A stretch of 60,000 nt of DNA from NCBI GenBank assembly GCA_914767715.1, contig OU612071.1, forward strand, positions 13,253,493-13,313,492. Direction: 5' to 3'. Shown in pieces: positions 43,367 through 55,700 of the stretch. The notes under the pieces were generated by a model. That model was given only the letters and a program-made list of their open reading frames with translations. It did no database searches and was not told the origin of the DNA. This stretch comes from Membranipora membranacea. Lineage: Eukaryota; Bryozoa; Gymnolaemata; Cheilostomatida; Membraniporidae. Each line of letters starts with the position of its first letter. Position 1 is the stretch's first letter. The translations under genes and the position numbers were made by a program.

Positions 43367-45583
43367 CTTATAATATCCTAACAGAATAGATTGACTGTGA
43401 GGATAACTAATGTATTAGATAATTTATCTCAGACCACACACACATTATGTAGCTATTCCAGCCGTATTTGATTGATAATTTCAGTTTATTTTAGTCCATT
43501 GTCACAGGCATGTAAATTTGATAGTGTATACTCTAAGCCTTGTTAGCTCCTTGTGATGAATCCATGCCAATGAATGGCTGGGCTTTTACTCCACTCCAGT
43601 CTGTGAATTTTGTTCAATCAATGGTTCTCAGTTTGTCAGTCAACCTTGAATGTATCAGGCTTGACCAGGGTATACAATCTAAGGCTTTTACTGTAACCTC
43701 TCAGCCCATCTTACCAATGACCCAGAGCATGTATAAAATGTAAAACTGAGGACTCTTTCGGGCTTTCAATCTAATTTGCTGACACATACCTTCTGCTTCT
43801 CTCGATTCTCTGAATTATAGAACCTTTGTTTGGTGTGGCTTATGCAAGTGTAACACAGTTGTGGTGTTTGGTTCTTGTGAATAGGTTTCAGCTTAGTGTT
43901 GAAGGTGTAAATACAGAGAGGGTGAAGCCGGGAGGGTCTCCAACTCCTTGGGTAAGTGTTACTCCTTGCTAGAAGAGAAAATAAAGTATTGTTTTGGAAA
44001 TTCCAATTATTTTGGTAAAAAAGGTAAATGGGCTCGCTACTAGTTGAAAATAATGGGGATCTCACTCAAAGCCCCAAACAATGGCTCTTATTTTTCAGAG
44101 AGCACAGCATATTTCATAGTTTCCGGTCAGATTGTTTCATAATTCAATATTTTATTTTGTGCATGCTGGAGTTTTGTGATAAATTAACTTTTCCTGATTA
44201 AAGCTTTGTCAACATAATTAAGCACATGCACTGTGTCAATATTACTTTCTCGCTGTGCCTATACATTTTTGATTTGCACAACTTATAAGGTTTTCCTACT
44301 GAAGCAAGTTGTGAGATGGTCCAGTGAGTGTGAGTGTCACTCCTCAGTGTGTGTGTACTTAACCTTAGTTTCAGGCTGCAAACAAGCCTGAGGTGGGTTA
44401 AATGAGATCAAAATCCAATCTATGATAAGGATTTTCATCGGGTGTTAGTATTGCTTGTGCTGTCAGGAATTAAGTTTATTGCTGCTAGTAGTAGCCCAGC
44501 GGGCACATTGTATGTGGCAACATGTTTCCAATGTCGCAATTGGATTGTTTCTGTGTTGCATGGTACCTGTTTAACATTCAATATCTTGTAGAGGTATAAA
44601 CGGTGCATACAAAGCAACACAGTTTTTTCCAACATGGTATCTGCGCAGTAACTACAGCTACTTTACTAGAGAGTAATTTGCAAGAATACTGGCATCAAAT
44701 TGGAAAAAATGCTTTGCAATTTGTTTGCTAACACTCTGTGTGGCTTCAAATTGTGTGCAATTCTATTTTGCACTGTTTTATTCTATTTTCTTAAAATCAA
44801 ATCTAGTCTCTAAACTGCATGGGAATGATGCGTTTATGACTGTGTAGCTGTTGGAATTTGTATACATTACTTGCATTTATCTCCCCTGGTAAGCTGCTAA
44901 CGTTTGGTAAGCCCTTGTGCCAACCCAACAGTGCAATATAATTATTTACATAAACCATTATTCAATAACATTGAAACATTAATACATGTCAGTGTTTTGA
45001 AATAGGTTAATATACAGCCAGGGCTTTAATTACCTGCATTAAGCACCACTTAATGCTCTTTGTGAATGAAGTTGAACCAGATGGTTTTCAAACCAGCTTA
45101 TAAGAGTTACACCTTGTCTGACTCAATGACTTACCTTGCACTAGTGGAAGTCCAATGGTCTAATGGGCCTACTAGTCAACATCCACTGTGGACTGAATCA
45201 CTATGAGTAAAACACACCCTTAAAGCTAATTGATATTAAATGTAATAAATCGTAATTAAAATGAAATACATCCTGCGGTATGAAATATTGCGTATAATTT
45301 TGCTGTCAAGAAAACGCATGGTTACTATATATACAAGCCTCTAGTTAGATGTGTGGCAGAGGCAGTTTATATATTGTAACAACATCTACTAAAATACACC
45401 ATTCCAACATAGAATAGCATGACAGATTGCCACATTAGATACAGTTGTGCCGGCTGGGAGTGCTTCAATACATCTACCTTACTTTACTTACTGTCAAGGT
45501 GATGAATAATATTTCATGTTGTTCTCAATACATACAAGTAACCTGCTATAAAAGCCCCTACCCAAGGCTTTGACGGGGTAAAT

Positions 45584-45687
45584 ATTGCTGGTAACGCCTG
45601 AATTGACAGTTAAGTGAGTAAAGTAAAGCAATGTAACCGTTACATTGCTTTACTCACTTAACTGTCAATTCATGCGTTTCCAGCAAT
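45584..45687. repeat. Palindrome 1 (arms about 50 nt)
   Basis: Left arm 45,584-45,637 and right arm 45,639-45,687, centred on a single C within AATGTAACCGTTACATT. The arms match (ATTGCTGG through GCAATGTAAC) apart from about three substitutions and a 5-nt TAAAG-type duplication in the left arm. Confidence 0.85.
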
Positions 45688-45754
45688 GTAAAGAATGGTA
45701 GGCCTAGACCTATACAGTGACTGTATAGGCCTAGGCCTACCATTCTTTACATTG
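45684..45754. repeat. Palindrome 2 (34-nt arms, 3-nt loop)
   Basis: Arms 45,684-45,717 and 45,721-45,754 agree at 33 of 34 positions, with loop TGA. The arms contain GGTAGGCCTAG and CTATACAG. It shares its first four bases with the end of palindrome 1. Confidence 0.9.
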
Positions 45755-46148
45755 TCCGCTTTGTCCACTAATCCACAATGGTACCAGCGGCTCATGCAAT
45801 GTAGGTTTTCATTAACCATGGAGTTTCGGATCCAGCAACAGGGTGGAAACAGTGTTGTGTAAAGCCCATTGAAGGTATCTACATTGAGCAGCGTATTACT
45901 AATATCATTATCAATCTCATCAGGAACGCCAAAGGGTAACGCTTGTTGACTTTTGCTCCCCGCTCTTAAACCACTGCTGCGACAGCTGGGCTTTGCCCAG
46001 CAAAGCCGCCAGTCAAAAATTTAAATACAGAGTTGTGGCATCAAATCATCTAGCCAGTAGCTTTGAATTGAGTTATGTGAGCTCTCAAATGCAGGGAGTC
46101 TCTTCTTTCCCAGCCATCCACCATGAGTAATGACAAATGTTGTTGTTG

Positions 46149-46232
46149 ACCAATCAGGTGCCTTGATAATCTAGCTGAGATCCGACACTTATAAAAATGT
46201 TGGATCTCAGCTAGATTTTAAAGGCATCTGAT
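46149..46232. promoter_or_regulatory. Hairpin next to a CCAAT box
   Basis: GACCAATCAGG at 46,149-46,159 overlaps the left arm of an inverted repeat (46,153-46,187 and 46,198-46,232, with core AATCTAGCTGAGATCC). It lies about 530-610 bp upstream of the photolyase start codon. It may be a promoter CCAAT box or part of a fold-back element. Confidence 0.5.
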
Positions 46233-46763
46233 AGGTATTTTATTACTTCTGTCTTGTCCTATTCGGGGCTGGGTATGGTTAAAGACAGTACTCTCCAGAG
46301 AACAGGTGATGTGACTGATATAGTTATCACATACCACTGGATAATGGTTCACTATCACTGATAGAGTGGTAGACGGAAGAGAATTTTCCATCAGGATGGT
46401 TTTCTGTGTTGTCGTGATTGTAGCATTTGTCCCAGTCTTGTATATAAGTGTTGGGTGAGACTTGGTCAGAGGGTTGTGTTTATAAAGCTTGTCCAAATAT
46501 GTATAGTGTATGATAAGTACCTATATTCCAAGTCCAGTACCTCTCTAGTTCAGTAATTATTCCCTTTGTCTTTATCTCTGGTCTCTCTCTTAGTCTGGCT
46601 AATAACGCAACGTCTCCCCACACCGACTCTTCCCACAATCTCCTGTATCTCCAGTTCTTATCCAATCATATCATTCGATCCATATTCAAATCTAGGAAAC
46701 CAAACATTTTCATTTCACTACTACTCAGAATGTTTTTCTTTTTATTTCAGACTTCTATCAACT

Positions 46764-49700
46764 ATGACAACGAAGACTGAGATTGCCATTTACTGGTTCA
46801 GAAAATGCCTGAGAGTTCATGACAATCCAGCTCTGATCAAATGCTTACAAAAGTCTGGTGAGTGATTTTTTTTTTTTCACTCATTCTGATCGTGTTGAGC
46901 TGAAATGGTTGAAATATGTCACAGAATACTTCTCATCATGCACAACAAAATATACTTATGAAAAAGTCAGGGATGATCTTAATAACAATTGCATGTATAT
47001 CTCTGATTGATAGACAGTCAACCAATTCACTTAGCATGAGGAGTTTGGTGTGATGACCCTAGTTCAATTTGACTAATTAGAGCGGGTACATGTTAGGTAC
47101 TTTACTAAATTGACCCTAATGATTTGAGAAACACATGATAATAGCGTAGTCTTGATGTCAGTGTGTTATCGAAGTGATTGGAGTCTACAATGGTACTGAA
47201 ATTCCAAGATACAAACTCAAAAGCGGGTTGACCAAGCTCGTAGGAATTTCAGGTTTATCCTTTATAATTGGAAACAGGCTATTTTCATATTTCTTGTGAT
47301 TTGTGAAGCAGAAGGCAAAATCTGACCTAAGTAACAGTACTGCTTTCCCTTTTCAAGGTGATACAACTGCCATAGCACCGATATTTATCCTCGATCCTTG
47401 GTTTGTGAAAAATGCAAAAGTGGGAAAAAATCGCTGGAAGTTTCTCCAGGAGAGCCTCGATGATCTCAACAAATCTCTAATCAAACTCGGCAGCAGGTAA
47501 TTAATTACTAAATCGTTAAAGACTACCCAATTACCAATGCATTGTGGGAATGTTGAAGACTACCCAATTACCAATGCATTGTGGGAATGTTAAAGACTAC
47601 CCAATAACCAATGCATTATGGGAATGTTAAAGGCTACCCAATTAACAACGCATTGTGGGAATGTTTAAGACAACCCAATTACCAATGCATTGTGGGAATG
47701 TTAAAGGGTACCCAATAACCAATGCATTGTGGGAATGATAAAGGCGACCCCATCACCAATGCATTGTGGGAATTTTAAAGGCTACCCAATTACCAATGCA
47801 TTGTAGGAATGTTAAAGGCTACCCAATTACCAATGCATTGTGGGATTGTTAATGACTACCAATTTACCAATGCATGTTATAGTCAGGCACTTACTTATAA
47901 TGAACTTTTGTCAAAATTTGCATGGTGAAAAATTAAATGCTCTACTTGGCACTTCCAGCTGACTGTGACATCATAATGCAGAGAATGGGAGTTACCTTCC
48001 CTTCTGGGAGGCACTTTTTCCACCATCAATAACTCATTCTAAGTAGAGCTTTGAAATTTTTTACCATGCAAATCTGACAAAAGTAACTGACCGACCATAA
48101 CATGCTTTGGTCATTGGGAAGCCTTTAACTCTAAAGAATGATGTATAATAGCACGTGACCAGTGCTAGAGCCAACCATATTTCATTGAAGACAGTGGTTC
48201 TAGTGTAAAAAATGTAAATATAAGGATGGAACTCTTCTATTAGATCTAACATTGTTGGTCCCTATGATGTTGGTTTTTGTTGAATGCTCAACTATCACTA
48301 GGCGATAGTAAGAATTACCCATATAGCTGGCTTTATTATTTTGACATTCTTTAAAGGTATAGTTGCGCCTCCCCATATTTGGTATCTAATTTAAGTTCTC
48401 AGTCTAATAAAGAGTACCGTGGCAATCTTTTGAATAGCCTGAGGACACAGTTGAAACCATTAAGGTTGTCCCCTCTTTATCTTTATAACCTACACTGGAT
48501 AAAGAGGGGACAACTTTAGTGGTTGAGCAAAGTTGAGAAAAAAATTTCAACTGTATCCATAGGCTACTCAAAAGGTTGCCATGTTGATCGTAAATAGACC
48601 AAGACATTCAATATGATACCACATATGAGGAGGCGCAACTGCATCTTCAAATATTAAATGTTATGTATATGTTATCAAATTTTATTATCGTTGACCCGAT
48701 ACACTCACGTTCATATATCGTCTCGATACCCTGTGATACTGTGTGAGAAACCTTGATGTTGCTTGGTTTTTTTTGGTTGCGGATCAGTACGGGTCTACGG
48801 ACTGGATTTTGACGGGGCACAGGAGCATTTGAGGTCGGATGCTCTTCCTGACGCCACCGTGATCCGCCGGGAATCGAACACGGGCCTCTTGATTGAAAGA
48901 CCAATGCCTTACCCATTGCACCACGGCCGCTCCATATTGACCCGATACAGTTGGGTATCAAAATAAATGAAATTGAAAAAAATGGAATCTCAGGTCCATG
49001 ATATTCATATCCTAGATGCAGTGACTGCTGATTTCAACATCAAATTTGGGCAGCCCACTTTGTTTTATCATCATTTGAGCATCAACTGATACACATATAT
49101 GAATGTCAATTATAAATAAGTAAGATACTTTAACAGTCTGTTCACCTTTCTTTGCAGATTATATGTACTTAGAGGGAGCCCGACAGATGTTTTTGATTGT
49201 CTCATTTCCAAGCACACAATTAAATGTATTGCCTTTGAGACTGACACGGAACCATATGCCCTCAAGCGTGATGGTGAGATTTTGAAGCTAGCTAAAGAAC
49301 ACAGCATCAGTATAGTGACAGCAGTATCACATACACTCTACAACCCCGACAGGTACACAAATATCAGTAGGATTGTTTACAACACTAGTTTAGTGAAATT
49401 AGACTATTTTCTTACTACTGACTTTGTTGTAACTCTATTATCATGTGCGTCTGCAATAGAGGAATGTCAGTTTAACTTAGGTACCTGAAGTGAGCCCACT
49501 CCAATACCAGATATGGATTAGTGGATGACATATCTATTAAAGTTTGAGCTCTCCCACCACCCCCATTTCTCCAAACTCTTGCCCCAGCTGGACAGCCCTG
49601 ACCAGCGGAAATTTATTTAGATATAAGTATTTGAGATACTTATGCTACATGAATGAGTGCCAGGGATATATAGGCTTATAATGTCTAATCTTAAATAACA

Positions 49701-52700
49701 GGGTTGTATGTGTGTTTTATAATAAATCCTTTGTTTTTATTGATACCATTTCTCCAAGATAGCACAACTTCAACTGAATGCATCAACTTCTCTTTGATGT
49801 GTTTTAAGAATATTATATAAAATTCCACAAATTTCCCATGGCTGTTATATCTGTGGCTCAGAGGAGCTCTATTCTAATACAGCATGTTGGCATGAAAAAT
49901 CTGTAAAAAAAAAGAACATGATAGCTAATAATGTGATACATTGTGCATCCTAGACTAAGCCTTATCTAAAAGGCCACTTTTTTGTTTTGTTTTTGAACGA
50001 AAAAAGAGACCTTTTTATGTGATCAGGCCATGTTAGAATGCATATACATGCATGTTCCTGAGGACATACCAACCTGTGCGTGCTATGCAATGTTACCAGC
50101 TAAGCAAGCATCAATCACTAACCAGTATGCCTGTTTGCCACTTCCAGATTTTCTCTTTGGAGACCAAACCTGCACCCATTGGTTCCCATACATGATAACC
50201 TGTATCTTTTGACTTTTCTATTAAGTTATAGCTTTTTTTTTGTAGCTCAATAGCATTAAATGGTGGCTCTGCACCAAAGACATACCAGAGCTTCAATAAG
50301 TTGATGGATAAACTGGGACCTCCAGCTCAAGCAGTGGCTGCACCCGAGACAAGTAAGATTCTGTTCCATGCCTCTAGCATCCATTTGCCAGCTAAGATAA
50401 AAGTACTCGCACCTCTGTGTTTATATCTAGTTCCCATACACAACCCATCGAATGTTCTGTCTTTTATGTTTCCTGTATGTGCCCCTTGATAGTTTATTTT
50501 AAAAAATCAATGAAGTTGTACATGGAGAAGGTTCTAGAGAGATAAGTCTGTCTTTGCACCTCCGCGCAAACACAATGTAGCATGCAAGGTATCAGTTCCA
50601 TGAACTGAACTATCCATCAGCTGTGGATTGGAAATATCTTCACAAGTTGGCTCCGGTCTTTTCATGCCTTTTAATTGACATACTGGAAACTTGTTCCTGC
50701 CACTAATTGATGAAATTTACCTCAGGTGGTTACAGGTACTCGAGAATAAGTTCACTAATTCACTTTTTATCGATCAGAGATATCCATGAAATAGTATTCC
50801 AAGTGATCAGTGTGGCTGAAAATGCATCCTTACCATAGCAAAATTTTGTTGTAGTTGGTAGATTACCGACTGATAGCTTCTGGGCAGGACAAGGTACACA
50901 TATACCTACTGATGAAGAACTGTCACTGGTGTCGGATATGAATATCAAGTTTCCTGGTGGAGAGACAGAAGCACTTAGAAGGATGACTGCCTCACTCTCC
51001 AATAAGGTAAAGTTGATACTTATCACATGATACACTGGTCGCGTGATACGCTGGTCACATGATACACAGGTCACATGATACACTGATCACATGATACACT
51101 GATCAAATGATGCACTGATCACATGATACACTGATCACTAGTTTATGTGCTAAAACTGTAGCGGGATAGCTGGTAGTTGCATTTCATTTTCAACCATTTT
51201 CCCCACTAGGGTGGTTGATAATGAAATGTAACTACCAGCTATTCTGCCACATTTTGAGTGCTTAAACTAACTTATCACATGATAAATTATCCGCAAAGCC
51301 TTTGGTGTGATGATCAGAAGTCAAATTATACAATCAGGGAATTGCCTGTCCTTGTGCTTTTGAATATAGTCAATTCTACTCTGATGAGAGCCTAGAAAAG
51401 GTTGATGATTAATCCATAATTTAGGGTCTTGGATTGCCATCAATATCGGGCTAGTTAAAACATACAAAAGATTGACCTCATCATTCTTCAAAGCCGATGT
51501 TTGTCTTGCAGCCTGGGTCCTGGTCCTATATGCTGGGGATCATGGGCGTTTTGCTGGTTTTGCTAGAATTTTGATGATAATATGGGTTTCAAATTTGAAA
51601 CTATCGTTGCCACTTTGACCTACAGATATATCCAGCTGAGGGATCAGTTATTATGAAAGTGATAGCTCAGTTTGATTCTGTGGATAGTGTTGTAATAAAG
51701 ATCAAACAACACACACACTGTGACATAGAACTTATAAATTGTTGATTTTGTAAATTTCTGTACAGGACTGGGCGTGTAAGTTTGAGAAGCCAAGTACCTC
51801 TCCAAACTCACTGAAGCCTAGTACGACAGTTCTCAGCCCGTATCTCAAATTTGGCTGTCTGTCACCGAGACTATTCTATCACAAGCTCAGTGAAGTCTAT
51901 CAGGGTAAAAAGGTGAGATAATTACCATGCCATGATTATGATGGCTGGTTACTATGTATAGTTGTACCTGCCATCTGTTGGTCTCAGATGCGTACTGTAA
52001 ATGTATGAACCGTGTGGACATGCTCACTAGATTATGTGGCCTATACTTTGTAGCCAAGCTAGATGCTATATATAGGGCTTGAGTATTTGCGGCAGGAAAA
52101 GTTTGCAATTTTGTACAGGCTTGAAGGCTAAATTTAAGGCTAGCTAACTTTCACTCATCCACTTTACTTTATATAGACTTTCACCTCACCTGTCCAATAG
52201 TTAGTGCCAGCTAACAATGATCAGGCTACAAACTAACTAGCGAACTAACTCTAACTAATACTGACTCATCTATAGGAAGGGAAATCTCGTGAAACTTTGC
52301 AATGACCAAGACACATCTTGACGAGGAGCTCAGTTTATGTATCTGTGTTTTGATGTGCCTATTTTATTAATATTCTATTATTTGTAGCACTCAGCCCCTC
52401 CGGTCAGTTTACATGGACAGCTAATATGGAGAGAGTTCTTCTACACAGTAGGTTATGACACGCCTAACTTTGATAGGATGGAGGGCAATCCTCTATGTAA
52501 ACAGATACCATGGATTGAAGATGAGGAGAAACTCAACGCATGGAAAAACGTAAATATAGTACAATGTTCTTAAAGCTTAAGTAACGCCCTCCCCATATTT
52601 GGTATCATACTGAAGGTTTCAGTCTAATAAAGAACACCATGGCAACCTATTGAATAGCCTGTGATCACAGCGTTAACCATTCGCTTTACTTGAATGAGAA

Positions 52701-55700
52701 TTTTTCTCAACCACTGAGGTTGTCCTCTCTTTATCATTATTTAACATAAAAAGGTAAAGAGGGACAGCCTAAGTCGTTGTGAAAAGTTGAGAAAAAAATT
52801 TCATTTTAGGAACGCTAAAGATTTCAACTGTATCCATAGGCTATTCAAAGGGTTACCATGCTGCTCTTAATTAGACTGGGACCTTCAATATGGTAATTAA
52901 ATTATAGCTTTACAACTTAGCATTATCTTTTTGATATGAAGGGCTTCACCTAGTCATAAGCGTTTTAAAGCCAGGCAACTCTTACTTGCAAGCATTTTCC
53001 GGTGGGCAGAGTTCTCTGAGGAAAAAATACAATGAAAGAGCCAAATATCCCAGGCTATTGTGCATATTTTGATGTGACCCATGTGATCAACCATATCAAC
53101 ATCCTCAACCACATCCGACAGCGTAAGGTTGACAACAGATCGCCCACCTAGGGACAGTGTATACATTTAAGTACCCCGACTAACCTTTAACCTGTTACAC
53201 TTAACATTAAACCTACCAGGCGGAGCTAGCGAACCTTGTCTATAGGCTAATTGTTATCACTGGCTGGGAATGTATAAAAATTGCATAGTGGGATACTCAC
53301 AATCATGCCCCATTGGTTTAAAGCGTCCGCCCTACTAGGCCATGTTTGATGTGGTTTAAAAGATCTCAGGCTGAAAAGTCATTAGGGCACATTTATTAAA
53401 GAATTTGAGCCTTGGGAGGGTTATGTGAGGTAATCTGATCCAATATATGTATATCCTCATGTCTTTTTACATCAATAGGTCCAAGTTCCTAATCTCTGTG
53501 ACCATAATGTGAGGAATAATGACCTGAAATAGACGTGCTCACTTTATTTGTTAGAAAACCTTTATTTTTGGAATCCCTAATTCAGGATGACGTAGGGGCG
53601 GAGCTCACATCATCGCAACTACTAATAGTATTAGTGATTTCTGTTGTTGTTTTCTGCTCATGAAATACCTTTATAGTGTCCAGTACCCATCTCCTTACTA
53701 AACTTGACAACATTTCAACTCTATTTGAACATGATAATGGAGTGTTCCAAGACACTAAAAGTATTTCATGGGAAGAAAACACCAACAGAAAACAACCAGT
53801 TTTCAGCTTGTAACATAGCAACAGTGTTAATGTTACATCCGCCAATATGTAATTCTGAAGGAGGGATTCCCAAATAAAAAGTTTCCTAACAATTAAAGTG
53901 AGCACTTCTATTTCAGGTCATTATTCCTCACATGATGGTCACAGAGATTAGGAACTTGGACCTATAGATGTAAAAAGACATGAGGATATACATATATTGG
54001 ATCAGATAACCTCACATAATCCTCCCAGGGCTCAAATTCTTTAAAACAGCCTATAAACCTGATTGCAGTAAATCTGCTGCAATGTCTGAAAACTGAGATC
54101 ATAGTGATTTATTGCCTCCACCTGACCACTATGATCCACGATGATCCTTGCTAATTTCATTTTTAAAATACCTTAAATGCTATTTTCCACAATTTTTATT
54201 GTTTTATAATTTCTTTTTTGCCCTTGGAACTCACAATATTAGATATACTGGGGCAATGTATTGGCTTTTCTTATGACTGTTTAACCTTTGATTCACCGGG
54301 CAGAGCTAGTGTACCCTGCCTTTAATTGTTATCATTGGCTTGAAATAGTTAAAATTGCATTCTGGGATACTAGTATCACTTTCTATTGGTTTAACTTGTT
54401 AAGTTTTACTTTCAGGGTCAGACGGGTTTCCCGTTTATCGACGCCATTATGAGACAGCTAGCTCAGGAGGGATGGATACACCATTTAGCTAGGCACTCAG
54501 TAGCCTGTTTTCTAACCAGAGGTGACCTTTGGATCAGCTGGGAGAAGGGCATGCAGGTGAGTAAGGGTCAAGGTCCTTTTGGTTGTTTGTTTGTTTGTTC
54601 GTTTGTTTATGGCAGAGCCTGTTGCACAATAAACTTGGATTCAGTCCAACAATGTGGAGTTATCTACTCAGGTTGTGTGAACAGACGACTCCACACAATA
54701 ACAAACCAAAACACATCATCCAATAATAACAAAACCAAGACACATGTAAATGCACAAAAGTGATACATGAGTAAATATCACAACAGTAGCAATATCCCAC
54801 ACAACCCATAATACAGCCAAGGCCCAATTGTTGGCCTGAATCCCAGGCTAGTTGCACAACAAAGGTGGTAATTTTGGTCCCATTCTTCTCAGATACACTT
54901 AGTTTTAGAATGCATTACACCCTCAGTAGGCGGATCATTTGTCCTCTTTCAGATCTTTCCCAATCTACAGTTTTTACCTAGACATGCCTAACAAACTAAT
55001 GCGGTTTTTTATGGCTAAAAAGGCAATTTCAGAAATCAGTGGACTAGTAAAGAATTGGTGTGAGATTCTGTTCAACCGATATTCCATGTGCCTCTTAGAG
55101 CCGGCAATACGAAGAGCCCCTCTATTCACCGTGTACTTCCAAGAACACCTTCTGGCACAGTTGATATAAATTTCAGGCCAACAGTTTGGCCTCAATAAGT
55201 TCCATAAGATTATCTTTGATTAATATTTGATGAGCAATTACGAGCCCGGAATCTGAGGCTAAAGCCTCAACACTTACAAGGCGTTTCCTAGGACATTTAC
55301 CAGGAAACTTTGTTCTAACCATCGGACGAGCAAATAAGCAACATGCATCAATTTTTCCAATGTCATCTTATTGGATATATCTTTTTTCCAGGTATTTGAG
55401 GAGTACTTGCTCGATGCTGATTGGTCGCTGAATGCAGCTAATTGGATGTGGCTATCAGCGAGTGCCTTCTTCCATCAGTACTATAGAGTGTACAGCCCGA
55501 TAGCATTCGGCAAAAAGACTGACAAGACAGGAGCATACATCAGGTTAGTAACTGACAAATGATGAAAGAAATCAATTTTTCACTATTAAGATCGAGACAC
55601 ATTTTATTTCTCAGCACCTAATTTTGATATCTAGTACATTTCAGTTTCACAGAATAATTACCTCATAACCAGTGATTCTTCCACGAACCAAAAGTCGATA

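Larger units (their letters stand above)
43367..46763. promoter_or_regulatory. Divergent intergenic region between NDOR1 and photolyase genes
   Basis: 3.4 kb between two start codons on opposite strands, so both promoters should lie here. No gene is supported inside; a 99-codon minus-strand frame at 43,766-44,065 has no motif. Notable contents: the double palindrome (45,584-45,754), a hairpin with an adjacent CCAAT box (46,149-46,232), and a splice-acceptor-like TTTATTTCAG at 46,741-46,750 just before the photolyase start, implying a spliced 5' UTR. Confidence 0.6.

Noticed and set aside
43766-44065. Upstream coding exon of NDOR1
   Set aside because: The family's N-terminus is already complete at 43,366 (residues before GSQTGTAEE), and this frame shows no flavodoxin sequence.
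47521-47876. CRISPR-like array
   Set aside because: Units are contiguous 37-bp tandem repeats without spacers, inside an intron of an animal gene.
53582-53905. Transposase in the TTAA element
   Set aside because: 107 codons overlapping the inverted arms, with no DDE or other catalytic pattern, and the element is too short for a transposase.
54939-55169. Alternative exon in photolyase intron 8
   Set aside because: Open frame of 76 codons, but it matches no part of the photolyase family and is not needed for a continuous protein.
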